A stretch of DNA of 64,000 bases from CALMEC01 sp031372145 (GTDB lineage: Bacteria; Actinomycetota; Thermoleophilia; Miltoncostaeales; Miltoncostaeaceae), in contig JANMKR010000176.1 in NCBI GenBank assembly GCA_031372145.1, forward strand, positions 1 through 64,000, read 5' to 3'. The stretch's first letter is position 1; every line of letters starts with the position of its first letter. Shown piece by piece: positions 50,768-59,212 of this stretch. The notes beneath the pieces were generated by a model. It was not told the origin of the DNA, searched no databases, and worked only from the letters and a program-made list of their open reading frames with translations. Position numbers and translations under genes: made by a program.

Positions 50768-51558
50768 AGCTCCGTGGCGCGGCGGGCGGCAGCGCGGACG
50801 GCATCGGCGACGTGCGCACGCACGCTCCCGCGTTCCAGCACGCCAATGCCCTCGATCGTCGTGCCCGCCGGCGAGCTGACGCGTTGGCGAAGGTCCGCAG
50901 GGTCGGTTCCGTCGGCCAGCAGCGCGGCGCTTCCGGCCAGCACGGCCTGCACCATCGCGCGCGCCTGATCACGGGCAAAGCCGATCGCGACCGCACCGTC
51001 TTCGAGCCCCTCGGCGATGAGCGCGACGAACCCGGGACCGCTGCCGACCAGGGCGGTCGCCGGGCCGATCAGGTGTTCTGGCATGTCGATCACGGCGCCG
51101 AGCGGCTCGAGGACGGTGCGCAAGGCCGCCTGGGTCGTTGCCGGCACATCGCGGGTCGCGACGGCGACGATGCCCGCCCCGTGACGCACGGCCAGGTTCG
51201 GCATCGTCCGCGCGATGCCGGCGGACGGGGCGAACGATCTGATCCGATCGATCTCCCAGCCGGCGATCACCGACAGCAACACCGTCTGTGGCGCCAGCGC
51301 GCCACCGATCTGCGTCAACGCCGCCTCGGCGTCCTTGGGCTTGACCGCGAGGATGATCAGGTCGCAACCGGCGATGTCGGGGACCGATCCCACCTTGCCA
51401 CCGACCTCCGTCGCCGCAGCCTGGGCGGCCGCCGGGATCGCATCGACCAGGACCGTGGTCGACGCCAGATCGGGGCGGCCGCGCACGAGGCCGACCGCCA
51501 TGGCCCGACCCATCGCGCCACACCCCACCACACCGATGCTCCGCGGCCAGTCACTCAT
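50764..51558 (-). CDS. proC: Pyrroline-5-carboxylate reductase
   Basis: This 264-aa enzyme makes proline from pyrroline-5-carboxylate. The Rossmann start IGVVGCGAMGRAMAVGLVRG, AVKPKDAEAAL, TMPNLAVRHGAG and the dimerisation/active-site helix ATALVGSGPGFVALIAEGL plus RVSSPAGTTIEGI are present. The C-terminus (RAAARRATEL) ends at a TAG inside the mobile element's CTAG. Positioned between sepF and yggT, as in several actinobacteria. Confidence 0.93.
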   Translation of the reverse strand: MSDWPRSIGVVGCGAMGRAMAVGLVRGRPDLASTTVLVDAIPAAAQAAATEVGGKVGSVPDIAGCDLIILAVKPKDAEAALTQIGGALAPQTVLLSVIAGWEIDRIRSFAPSAGIARTMPNLAVRHGAGIVAVATRDVPATTQAALRTVLEPLGAVIDMPEHLIGPATALVGSGPGFVALIAEGLEDGAVAIGFARDQARAMVQAVLAGSAALLADGTDPADLRQRVSSPAGTTIEGIGVLERGSVRAHVADAVRAAARRATEL

Positions 51559-51665
51559 GAGGACATCCTGACAGGGAGATGGGGTGCGAAGCGTCGTATC
51601 TCATACGCCGTGGACGGGCGGCCACGCCCAATGGCACTGAGCGGCGCACCGCGGGGCCCCCGGGG

Positions 51666-52211
51666 TCAGTATTGGTTGAAGAAGCCTTTCTCGAGGAGGC
51701 GCGCGCGCTCTTCGGCGGACACCTCGACGTTGCGTGGCGTCAGGAGGAACACCTTGTCGGCGACGCGTTGCATGCCACCGTCAAGCGCGTAGGTCAAGCC
51801 ACTTGCGAAGTCGATCAACCGCTTGGCGAGGTCGGTCTCGGCGCTCTGGAGGTTGAGGATGACCGGCACGTTCGCCTTGAACTTGTCCGCGATCTGCTGC
51901 GCGTCGTTGAAGCTCTTGGGAACGATGAGGTGCACCTCCATCTGCGACCGGGCGGGTGCCTCGACCGCGCGGATCTGCGTCGAACGCGCTCCCGCTCCCA
52001 TCGGCTGGTCCTCACCGAAGATCTCATCGAACTCGTCGCGACGACGCGGGCCCAGACGACGCACGTTGGGCCGCTCACGGTAGCTCTGCTCGAGTTCCTC
52101 CTGCGCGCGCGGCTGGGCTGCCCGCGGCTCCTGCTCCGGGAAGTCTTCCTCGTCATCATCGGCCATGCCGAAGTAGACGAGCGTTTTGTGCCACAGGTCA
52201 GAGACGGCCAT
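51666..52211 (-). CDS. sepF: Cell division protein SepF
   Basis: This is a 181-aa protein. The N-terminal amphipathic anchor (MAVSDLWHKTLVYFGMADDD) is followed by an acidic/Arg-rich linker. The SepF domain contains VHLIVPKSFNDAQQIADKFK, VILNLQSAETDLAKRLIDFASGL and VFLLTPRNVEVSAEER (all in pieces). It tethers FtsZ to the membrane. The adjacent yggS and pgeF genes are the conserved ftsZ-downstream set, but ftsZ itself is not here. Confidence 0.94.
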   Translation of the reverse strand: MAVSDLWHKTLVYFGMADDDEEDFPEQEPRAAQPRAQEELEQSYRERPNVRRLGPRRRDEFDEIFGEDQPMGAGARSTQIRAVEAPARSQMEVHLIVPKSFNDAQQIADKFKANVPVILNLQSAETDLAKRLIDFASGLTYALDGGMQRVADKVFLLTPRNVEVSAEERARLLEKGFFNQY

Positions 52212-52213
52212 CT

Positions 52214-52912
52214 TTAGCTCACCTGGCTTCGATCGATCAACGAACGTCCAATTCGCACAAACGTCGCACCTTCCTCCACAGCGACGGTGAAATCCTGACT
52301 GGTACCCATCGAAAGTTCCCTGAAATCATGCCTCCCAGACCATCGAATCGCCAGCTCATCGCGCAGCCTACGGAGTCGTTGGAAGTGTGGGCGGCTGTGT
52401 TCGGGATCTGGATCCGCGGGGGGCAGTGCCATCAGGCCGCCGAGCACGATCCACGGAAGCTCCGTAACCGACTCGACAAATGTCTCGATTTGGCCGGGGA
52501 GAATACCATGCTTGGTGGGTTCTTCGCTGATGTTGACCGCGACAAGAACCCGGATCGGGCTCGCGACGCGCGACTGGATCTCGTGTGCAAGGCGCACCGA
52601 ATCGACGGAGTGGATCAGCCGTGCCACGGCCAACACCGCGGGAACCTTGCGTCGCTGAAGGTGACCGATGAAGTCGAATGTGAGCGTGTCGCCGACGACC
52701 GCGCGCTTGGCCTCAAGATCCTGCAGCCGGTTCTCGCCGATCACCGGCGCCCCCGCGGCGACGAGGATCGGCGCGTCCTGCGCAGGCACGTATTTGCCTG
52801 CCAGGACGATCTCGACGTCGGCCGCGGTGCGCCCTGAGCGCCGAGCCGCCACGTCGATCTGCCCACGTGCCTCTGCGAGCGCCACGCGCAGCCGGTCCGC
52901 GTCAATCATCAC
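52214..52912 (-). CDS. YggS-family PLP homeostasis protein
   Basis: This is a 232-aa fold-type III PLP-binding protein. LAGKYVPAQDAPILVAAGAP holds the Lys that carries PLP. GENRLQDLEAKR, FIGHLQRRKV and LSMGTSQDFTVAVEEGATFVRIG (in pieces) are characteristic. It controls free PLP and affects amino-acid metabolism. It ends 2 nt before the sepF start and overlaps pgeF by 4 nt. Confidence 0.92.
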   Translation of the reverse strand: MMIDADRLRVALAEARGQIDVAARRSGRTAADVEIVLAGKYVPAQDAPILVAAGAPVIGENRLQDLEAKRAVVGDTLTFDFIGHLQRRKVPAVLAVARLIHSVDSVRLAHEIQSRVASPIRVLVAVNISEEPTKHGILPGQIETFVESVTELPWIVLGGLMALPPADPDPEHSRPHFQRLRRLRDELAIRWSGRHDFRELSMGTSQDFTVAVEEGATFVRIGRSLIDRSQVS

Positions 52913-53652
52913 GGCCGGATCGCAATGAGGCCCGCGTGCCGGCCGGTGCGCGCGCCGTCACGACGGTATGAGTAAAAGCGGTCGGGATTGCACGATGTGC
53001 ACGCTCCCACGTTCGTGACCTGGGGCACGCCGGCCTCTGCCAACGCGATCTGGGCAGCGGTGACTAGATCGACGGTGCCGCCCTGAACGGTCGCCGAGCC
53101 GAACCGATCGGCAAAACGCGCCCGCAGCCCGACATCGACCGGATAACAACAGGGCCCGACGCCAGGGCCGATCGCTGCGGATATCTGGGCCGGATTGCCG
53201 AGCGCCGCCACGACGTTCGCGAGCACGCCGTCCACCAACCCACGCCACCCCGCGTGGACCGCCGCGACCCGCGCTTCGTCGCGCCGCCACAGCAGCACGG
53301 GCAGGCAGTCGGCTCCGAGCACCACCAGCGCGATGCCAGAACGATCCGTGACGAGACCGTCCCCGTGCGGCCACCCGGACAGCGCGCCCGTGAACCGGCC
53401 GGGGCGCGACGGGGCGTCGATGTTGCGGACGTCGGTGCCATGCACTTGGTGACCAATGGTCACGCGTTCAGGATCGACGTCGACGGTCGCGCACAGGCGC
53501 GAGCGGTTCTCGCGAACCTTCGCAAGGTCGTCGCCGGTCGCAGCTCCCAGGTTGAGTCCCGCCCAGGGGCCCGCGCTCACTCCGCCCGCCCGGGTGGTGA
53601 AACAGGCCGTCACGCCGTGCCCGGCGGCGACGTCGATCACGGCGAGACTCAC
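52909..53652 (-). CDS. pgeF: PgeF/YfiH-family purine nucleoside-processing / multicopper-fold laccase-domain protein
   Basis: This is a 247-aa protein from GTG 53652, which overlaps the preceding stop (GTGA). TTRAGGVSAGPWAGLNLG, HQVHGTDV, VLGADCLPVLL, VAAVHAGWRGLVDGV, IGPGVGPCCYPV and CTSCNPDRFYSYRRDGARTGR (in pieces) are the metal/active-site motifs. The family is called polyphenol oxidase in databases but acts as a purine nucleoside phosphorylase/deaminase or peptidoglycan editing factor in studied members. Confidence 0.9.
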   Translation of the reverse strand: MSLAVIDVAAGHGVTACFTTRAGGVSAGPWAGLNLGAATGDDLAKVRENRSRLCATVDVDPERVTIGHQVHGTDVRNIDAPSRPGRFTGALSGWPHGDGLVTDRSGIALVVLGADCLPVLLWRRDEARVAAVHAGWRGLVDGVLANVVAALGNPAQISAAIGPGVGPCCYPVDVGLRARFADRFGSATVQGGTVDLVTAAQIALAEAGVPQVTNVGACTSCNPDRFYSYRRDGARTGRHAGLIAIRP

Positions 53653-54851
53653 CCCACGCTCCTGCGAGCAGCGTCGCATGCGATCACGAGCTGCGCACCG
53701 GCATCGCCGTCCACCTCGCCGTCCAGGAGCGCGATACGGGCGGCAGCGAGCCCCCGGCCGATCGCCGGACCTGGCGGGATGCCCGCGGCGACCAGATCCT
53801 CGCCCGAGATCGCAAGGCGGATGTCGCGCATCGTCGCCCACCAACCCGCGATCGCTGCGGCTCCGTCGGCGTGGGCGACCACGGCGGTTGCGGGCTTGGC
53901 GCCACGCACGACGTCATCCACCCGCGACGGTCGACCCGCAGCCGCCAGGCGTTCCGCGAGTTGCGGTGCCGCCGCCGCCTCGGCCGCAATCCCCCGTGCC
54001 CAACCATCCACCGCGGCCCGTTGGACCGCCTGCGGTGCGACCGAACATCCCATCCGCAGCGCCCACGGCTCCAGACGAGGTGCGCCCGGCAGTCGCAGCG
54101 ACGCATCGATCGCCGCGAACCGTCGCGTCAAGACCGCCGCATCGCCGTGAAGCCACGTGACGCCAAGCGCAATGGCGAGCCCGACCGCCGCCGCCGCCGA
54201 GGGTTCGGTGAACATGCGCCGCAGCTCGTCACCCACACGCGCCGACGTGATGTCCAGATCCGGGGCGCTCGCCCGAGCGGCGGCTTCGGTGGCGGGGTCG
54301 AACGCGAACCCGAGCCGTGCTGCGTAGCGCACCCCGCGGAGCAGCCGTGTCGGGTCTTCGACGAAGCTGTCGGCGCGAAGCGCACGGATGACACCCGCGT
54401 CCAGGTCGGCTCGTCCACCCAACGGGTCGACCACCTCCCCCGTCGCAGGACCGGTCAGCCGGTAGGCAATCGCATTGACCGTGAAGTCACGGCGTGCCAG
54501 GTCGTCAACCAGCGTTCCCGGTTCGACGACGGGCAGCGCACCGGGATGGGGGTAGCGCTCACGGCGCGCCGTCGCGATGTCGATCCACCGCTCGTGCGGC
54601 AACTCCACGATTGCGGTGCCGAACCGTCCGTGCGTGACCACCCGGGCATTCAGGTCATGCCCCAAACGCTCGGCAAGCGCAAGCGCATCGCCCTCGACGA
54701 CCAGATCGATGTCCTCGCTCTCCTCGACTCCCAACAGCGCATCGCGAACCGCGCCGCCGACCAGACTCACCGGCACATCCATCAATGGCAGCGCCCGTAC
54801 GAGGGCCGGGTGCGCTTGCACCGCCGCTGCGATCCGCTCAGAATCCGTCAC
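53649..54851 (-). CDS. CCA tRNA nucleotidyltransferase / poly(A) polymerase-family protein
   Basis: This protein has about 400 residues from GTG 54851 (a later start at the ATG of MDVPVSLVGG is possible). The nucleotidyltransferase motif LVGGAVRDALLGVEESEDIDLVVEGDAL (in pieces) has the GG and the catalytic DxD (DID). RRDFTVNAIAYRL and DPTRLLRGVRYAARLGF are the further conserved blocks. It adds or repairs the CCA end of tRNA, which fits the tRNA-Pro gene lacking an encoded CCA. It is the first gene of the run leading into pgeF, yggS and sepF. Confidence 0.88.
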   Translation of the reverse strand: MTDSERIAAAVQAHPALVRALPLMDVPVSLVGGAVRDALLGVEESEDIDLVVEGDALALAERLGHDLNARVVTHGRFGTAIVELPHERWIDIATARRERYPHPGALPVVEPGTLVDDLARRDFTVNAIAYRLTGPATGEVVDPLGGRADLDAGVIRALRADSFVEDPTRLLRGVRYAARLGFAFDPATEAAARASAPDLDITSARVGDELRRMFTEPSAAAAVGLAIALGVTWLHGDAAVLTRRFAAIDASLRLPGAPRLEPWALRMGCSVAPQAVQRAAVDGWARGIAAEAAAAPQLAERLAAAGRPSRVDDVVRGAKPATAVVAHADGAAAIAGWWATMRDIRLAISGEDLVAAGIPPGPAIGRGLAAARIALLDGEVDGDAGAQLVIACDAARRSVG

Positions 54852-55106
54852 GTGGCCTATGACCCGCTCTCCGAAAAGCTCCGCGCGACGACGCCCGTCG
54901 CGATTCCCGAACTGATCGAGCTGTTCGCGCAGTTCGAAGGCCTCCCGCTGACTGAACTGCAGGCGGCGTTCGCGGCCTGCGAAGCCAGGTTCCGCGCATG
55001 GGTCGAGGCGCCCGAGAATGCCGGCAAACCCATCAGCGCCGCCCCCGACTACCTTGAGCGGATCGCGTTGGACAGCCTGGTCGAACGTCGAATGTGGGCC
55101 GAGTAG
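54852..55106 (+). CDS. Conserved-looking 84-aa protein of unknown function
   Basis: The GTG at 54852 opens 85 codons ending at a TAG one base before the convergent ridA stop. The protein is acidic and helical (SEKLRATTPVAIPELIELFA, then TELQAAFAACEARFRAWVEA and PDYLERIALDSLVERRMWAE), with coding-like third-position GC. Its start is base-to-base with the start assigned to the CCA-adding enzyme, because CACGTG gives GTG on both strands. No family is recognised. Confidence 0.55.
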   Translation: MAYDPLSEKLRATTPVAIPELIELFAQFEGLPLTELQAAFAACEARFRAWVEAPENAGKPISAAPDYLERIALDSLVERRMWAE

Positions 55107-55107
55107 C

Positions 55108-55515
55108 TCAATCGACCGGCGTCGTGCCGGGAATGATCGCCACCGCCTCGATCTCGACGCGTGCCCCCAACGGGAGTGCCGCGACACCGATCGTCGCGCG
55201 CGCGGGCGCGTGATCTGTGAATGCCTTCGCGTAAATGTCGTTCATCGCGCCGAAGTCGTCGAAGTCCTTGAGGTACACCGTGGTCTTGACCACCTGGTGC
55301 AGACTCGATCCCGCCTCGGCGAGGATCGCGGCGATGTTGCGCAGCACGAGCGCGGTCTGAAGGCGGATGTCGTCCTCGATGAGCCGGCCCGAGAGCGGAT
55401 CAATCGGGACCTGCCCCGACACGTAGACGACCTCACCGGGCGTCGCGGCGATCGCCTGACTGTACGGGGCGCCCTGCACGGGCGCCGGCGCCTTCTCTGT
55501 GCGAATGGTTCTCAT
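55108..55515 (-). CDS. ridA: RidA-family enamine/imine deaminase
   Basis: This is a 135-aa protein. PVQGAPYSQAI, VVYVSGQVPIDPLSG, QTALVLRNIAAILAEAG, VVKTTVYLKDFDDFGAMNDIY (in pieces), and PARATIGVAALPLGARVEIEAVA with the active-site Arg are canonical. It hydrolyses 2-aminoacrylate and related enamines released by PLP dehydratases. The threonine/serine dehydratase immediately upstream makes just such intermediates. Confidence 0.93.
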   Translation of the reverse strand: MRTIRTEKAPAPVQGAPYSQAIAATPGEVVYVSGQVPIDPLSGRLIEDDIRLQTALVLRNIAAILAEAGSSLHQVVKTTVYLKDFDDFGAMNDIYAKAFTDHAPARATIGVAALPLGARVEIEAVAIIPGTTPVD

Positions 55516-55550
55516 CGGTCCGACACTAGCGCCTCCACCCCGCTGCGGGT

Positions 55551-56504
55551 TCATCCCAGCCAATCGGACATCTGTTGCGGGGTCAGATTGCCTCCACAGA
55601 GGATCGTTGCGACGCGGCGACCGCGCCATCGTTCGTGCGCCATGATCGCGGCCACCCCAACTGCGCCGGACGGCTCCACCACGAGTCCCAGATGTTCGTG
55701 AATGAGTCGCATCGCATCGATGATCTGCTGGTCTGCGACGAGCACGATGTCGTCGGTCACCGGCCCGATGTCCTGCAACGCTTGCGCAACCGGGATACGT
55801 ACGCCGATGCCATCAGCGATCGTCGTGATGTGCTCGTGCGTGACGGTACGGCCAGACCGCCACGACTGCTCCATTGCCGGCGCACCCTCGGCGCACACGC
55901 CGATCACCTGTGTGGACGGGCTTGCGTGTTTGATCCAACACCCAACACCGGCGAGCAGCGCGCCATTGCCGAGCGGGATGAGGATGGCGTCGAGCGACGG
56001 GCCGTTACGTGTCAACTCGATTCCGATCGTGCCCGCCCCGATGGTGGGTTCAAGATCGCGACTGTCTTCGACGAAGCGTTCGGCGCGTTGTCTGGCAAAC
56101 ACCCGGGCCGCAGCCTTGGCATCGTCGAAGTCGTCTCCCTCCAATCTCACCTGCGCGCCCAGCGCTCGCATGCGCGCCAGCTTCAGCGGATTGGCCGTTC
56201 GGGCTGCGAACACCGTCAGCTCGACCTCGTGGTGTCGCGCCGCGTAGGCCATCCCCTGACCAAAATTTCCGGCCGAGGCGCAGACGACCGGGCCACCACC
56301 CGCGTCGACGTGGCGATGCATGAAGTACTCGGCCCCGCGCCCTTTGAACGACCGGATGGGGTTGAGCGTCTCGACCTTGACCACCAGCTCGACGCCCAGC
56401 GCCGCCGTCAATGGCTCCGATATGAATTGTGGGCTGTCACAGAACACGGGGTCGATCACCGCGGCGGCCGCGGCGATCGCATCGGGTGTGACACGAACGG
56501 TCAC
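55551..56504 (-). CDS. PLP-dependent threonine/serine dehydratase family protein
   Basis: This is a 317-aa fold-type II enzyme without a regulatory ACT domain. The PLP Lys is in NPIRSFKGRGAEYF, the phosphate-binding loop comes near PLGNGALLAGVGCWIK, and the SAGNFGQGMAYAARHH motif binds substrate. VEPSGAVGVAAIMAHE is the C-terminal cofactor contact. It could deaminate threonine, serine or hydroxyaspartate. It overlaps hisF by 4 nt and precedes ridA, so it closes the histidine operon. Confidence 0.88.
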   Translation of the reverse strand: MTVRVTPDAIAAAAAVIDPVFCDSPQFISEPLTAALGVELVVKVETLNPIRSFKGRGAEYFMHRHVDAGGGPVVCASAGNFGQGMAYAARHHEVELTVFAARTANPLKLARMRALGAQVRLEGDDFDDAKAAARVFARQRAERFVEDSRDLEPTIGAGTIGIELTRNGPSLDAILIPLGNGALLAGVGCWIKHASPSTQVIGVCAEGAPAMEQSWRSGRTVTHEHITTIADGIGVRIPVAQALQDIGPVTDDIVLVADQQIIDAMRLIHEHLGLVVEPSGAVGVAAIMAHERWRGRRVATILCGGNLTPQQMSDWLG

Positions 56505-57259
56505 GCCACTCGCACGGAGACCCCCGCGGCGGCCATTGCCTTCTTGACCTGGGCGATCGAGTAGACGCCATCGTGGAAGACGGATGCCGCGAGTACGGCG
56601 TCAGCGTGGCCTTTGGTGACGGCTTCGGCGAAATGCTCGAGCGTGCCGGCGCCGCCTGAGGCGATGACCGGGACGCGGACGGTGTCGTTGATCGCGGCGA
56701 GCAAGTCCGTGTCGAACCCGTCTTTGGTGCCGTCGCGATCCATGCTCGTCACGAGTAGCTCGCCCGCCCCGCGCTCGGCGACCTCGCGCGCCCACGCGAC
56801 GGCTTCGATGCCGGTCTCCAGGCGTCCGCCGTTGAGGTACACCTCCCAGCCCGTGCCATCGTCGCGACGCTTGGCGTCGATCGCGACGACGATGCACTGA
56901 GATCCAAAACGGTTCGCGCAACGCTCGATCAGCTCAGGATCACGCAGGGCGGCCGAGTTGATCGACACCTTGTCGGCCCCCGCCGCCAGAACCTCACGCA
57001 CGTCCTCCACGGAGCGCAGACCACCTCCGATCGTGAACGGGATGAAGACCTCTTCTGCAGTGCGTCGGGCGAGTTCGACGATCGTGCGGCGCTGCTCATG
57101 ACTCGCGGTGATGTCCAGGAACACCAGCTCGTCAGCGCCCTCCGCGTCGTATCGGGCGGCGAGCTCCACCGGATCGCCGGCATCGCGCAAGCCCACGAAG
57201 TTGACGCCCTTGACGACGCGCCCCTCCTTGACGTCCAGGCACGGCACGACCCGGATCAC
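56501..57259 (-). CDS. hisF: Imidazole glycerol phosphate synthase cyclase subunit
   Basis: This 252-aa TIM barrel forms imidazole glycerol phosphate with HisH. RVVPCLDVKEGRVVKGVNFV, FLDITAS and FTIGGGLRSVEDVREVLAAGADKVSINSAA (in pieces), and VIASGGAGTLEHF are conserved. The catalytic Asp residues (CLDV and TSMDRDGT) are present. Confidence 0.96.
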   Translation of the reverse strand: MIRVVPCLDVKEGRVVKGVNFVGLRDAGDPVELAARYDAEGADELVFLDITASHEQRRTIVELARRTAEEVFIPFTIGGGLRSVEDVREVLAAGADKVSINSAALRDPELIERCANRFGSQCIVVAIDAKRRDDGTGWEVYLNGGRLETGIEAVAWAREVAERGAGELLVTSMDRDGTKDGFDTDLLAAINDTVRVPVIASGGAGTLEHFAEAVTKGHADAVLAASVFHDGVYSIAQVKKAMAAAGVSVRVA

Positions 57260-57996
57260 GCAGCGTCTCCGCGCAGCACCGCGAGGGCCTCCGCAATCGT
57301 GAACCTGCCCTCATAGAGTGCGCGACCGACGATCACGCCGGACAGGTTCGGCAGGCCCAAGTCGCGCAGCGCAATCAGATCGGCCAGCGACGAAATCCCG
57401 CCGGAGGCGACAAGACGCAGCGGCGGTGCGACCTCGGACAGACGCCGCAACGCGTTGAGGTTCGGTCCGCTCAACGTGCCGTCTCGGATGATGTCGGTGT
57501 AGATCAGGTGCCGCACCCCCGTGCCGACGAGCTCCGCGGCGACATGTGTCGCGTCACGGTCGCTGACCTGGGTCCAGCCGTGGGTCGCGACCTTGCCCTC
57601 GCGAGCGTCGATGGCCACCGCCAAACGATCCTCCAGACGCCTGACCGCCCATTCCAACAACTCCCGGTCCTGAAGCGCGACCGTCCCCAGGACGACCCGG
57701 TGCACACCCGTCGCCACTGCGGTCTCGATCGCCGCCTTGGTACGCAACCCACCGCCCAGTTGCACGTCACCGGGAAAGCGGTTCGCGATCTCGGCCACGA
57801 GTGGCGCCTGTGCCGGGACCCCTTCGCGGGCCCCATCCAAATCGACGACGTGGAGGGCCGTCGCGCCGTCGTCGGCGAACAGCTGCGCCTGCGCGACCGG
57901 GTCCTCGTTGAACGTGGTCGACGCGGCGAAGTCGCCTTGCACCAGCCGCACCGCAAGGCCGTCCTGCAGATCGATCGCCGGATACAAGGTGATCAT
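57256..57996 (-). CDS. hisA: Phosphoribosylformimino-5-aminoimidazole carboxamide ribotide isomerase
   Basis: This 246-aa TIM barrel paralogue of HisF opens the ribose ring in histidine synthesis. LYPAIDLQDGLAVRLVQGDF has the first catalytic Asp, HVVDLDGAREG and QLGGGLRTKAAIE the phosphate sites, and YTDIIRDGTLSGPN the second Asp. ASGGISSLADL is the terminal phosphate loop. In some actinobacteria (PriA) this protein also serves tryptophan synthesis; that cannot be decided here. Confidence 0.95.
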   Translation of the reverse strand: MITLYPAIDLQDGLAVRLVQGDFAASTTFNEDPVAQAQLFADDGATALHVVDLDGAREGVPAQAPLVAEIANRFPGDVQLGGGLRTKAAIETAVATGVHRVVLGTVALQDRELLEWAVRRLEDRLAVAIDAREGKVATHGWTQVSDRDATHVAAELVGTGVRHLIYTDIIRDGTLSGPNLNALRRLSEVAPPLRLVASGGISSLADLIALRDLGLPNLSGVIVGRALYEGRFTIAEALAVLRGDAA

Positions 57997-58628
57997 GCGA
58001 CGACCACCCCCGACTCGACATGGACGAGCCAGCGCTGCAGGAGCGCCAGGCCGGATCGGCTGGACTTCTCGGGGTGGAACTGGACCCCCATGACGTTGCC
58101 TTCCCCCGCGATCGCGCAGAAGGGCACGCCGTGCTCGGCCGCACCCCAGCATGCCGCGCGGTCCGTCGGCTCGACCCCATAGCTGTGCAGAAAATAGTAT
58201 GTCGACGGGTCGCCCGGGTCGCTGGTCGCGATCGGCGCCCGCTCTGACCACCGCACCTGCGCCCAGCCGATGTGGGGGATCTTGGCATCGGTGTGCAGGC
58301 GCTTGACGGTGCCACGGAGCAAACCGAGGCCCGGGACATCCGGCTCCTCTTCGCTCGACTCGAAGAGCACCTGCAAACCGATGCAGATGCCCAGGACGGG
58401 TGTACCCGCGGCCGCGAAGTCGATGATCGCGCGATCCAGGCCGGCGCCGCGCAAGCGCCTCATGGCCTCACCGAAATGCCCGTCCCCAGGGAGCACGATC
58501 GCTTGTGTCCCGGCCATCTCGTCAGGGGTACGCGCGATCGTCACCTGAGCCCCGAGGCGCTCCATTGCCTTCGCTGCGCTGCGCAGGTTGCTCATCTCGT
58601 AGTCGAGGACCGCGACCCGAAGGCTCAC
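57993..58628 (-). CDS. hisH: Imidazole glycerol phosphate synthase glutaminase subunit
   Basis: This 211-aa class I glutamine amidotransferase starts at GTG 58628. The nucleophile Cys is in VLGICIGLQVLFESSEE, and the His and Glu of the triad are in VQFHPEKSS. VLDYEMSNLRSAAKAME and LPGDGHFGEAM (oxyanion region) are conserved. It provides ammonia to HisF. GTGA and ATGA overlaps join it to hisB and hisA. Confidence 0.95.
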   Translation of the reverse strand: MSLRVAVLDYEMSNLRSAAKAMERLGAQVTIARTPDEMAGTQAIVLPGDGHFGEAMRRLRGAGLDRAIIDFAAAGTPVLGICIGLQVLFESSEEEPDVPGLGLLRGTVKRLHTDAKIPHIGWAQVRWSERAPIATSDPGDPSTYYFLHSYGVEPTDRAACWGAAEHGVPFCAIAGEGNVMGVQFHPEKSSRSGLALLQRWLVHVESGVVVA

Positions 58629-59212
58629 AAGCTGCCTTTCGTCGACGGCACGCCGGTGACGCGGGGGTTCGGTGCCACCGCCACGCGGAGCGCGCGTGCC
58701 ACCGCCTTGAAGCACGCCTCGATGACGTGGTGCGGATTTTCGCCGGCCAGGAGTCGCAGATGCAGCGTCAGCTTGGCGTGGTTGGCAAGGCCCCGCAAGA
58801 ACTCCTCGAGCAGATCGGTCTCGAAACCGCCGACAACCGTGGCGGGGAGGGCCACGTCGCAGGCGACGAACGGACGCCCTGAGATGTCGATCGCCGCCTG
58901 TGCCAGGCACTCGTCCATCGGCACGAGCGCCGACCCGTACCGCTCGATGCCGGCGCGGTCACCGAGCGCCTGGTCAAGCGCCTGTCCGATGACGATGCCG
59001 GTGTCCTCGACCGTGTGGTGGCTTCCGGTCGCAAGGTCGCCGCGGGTCTCGACTTCCAGGTCGATCAGGCTGTGACGGGCGAGCAGGGTCAACATGTGGT
59101 CAAAGAACCCCACGCCGGTCGCGGTGGTGATCGCGCCCGTGCCGTCGAGTTCGACGATGACGTGCACATCGGTCTCTGCCGTCGTGCGCCGGACCTCTCC
59201 ACGTCGACTCAT
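58625..59212 (-). CDS. hisB: Imidazoleglycerol-phosphate dehydratase
   Basis: This is a 195-aa monofunctional enzyme with no HisB phosphatase domain. FFDHMLTLLARHSLIDLEV and HHTVEDTGIVIGQAL carry the manganese ligands of the first repeat. FETDLLEEFLRGLANHAKLTLHL and NPHHVIEACFKAVARAL carry those of the second. The start shares bases with the hisD stop (TGATG). Confidence 0.95.
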   Translation of the reverse strand: MSRRGEVRRTTAETDVHVIVELDGTGAITTATGVGFFDHMLTLLARHSLIDLEVETRGDLATGSHHTVEDTGIVIGQALDQALGDRAGIERYGSALVPMDECLAQAAIDISGRPFVACDVALPATVVGGFETDLLEEFLRGLANHAKLTLHLRLLAGENPHHVIEACFKAVARALRVAVAPNPRVTGVPSTKGSL

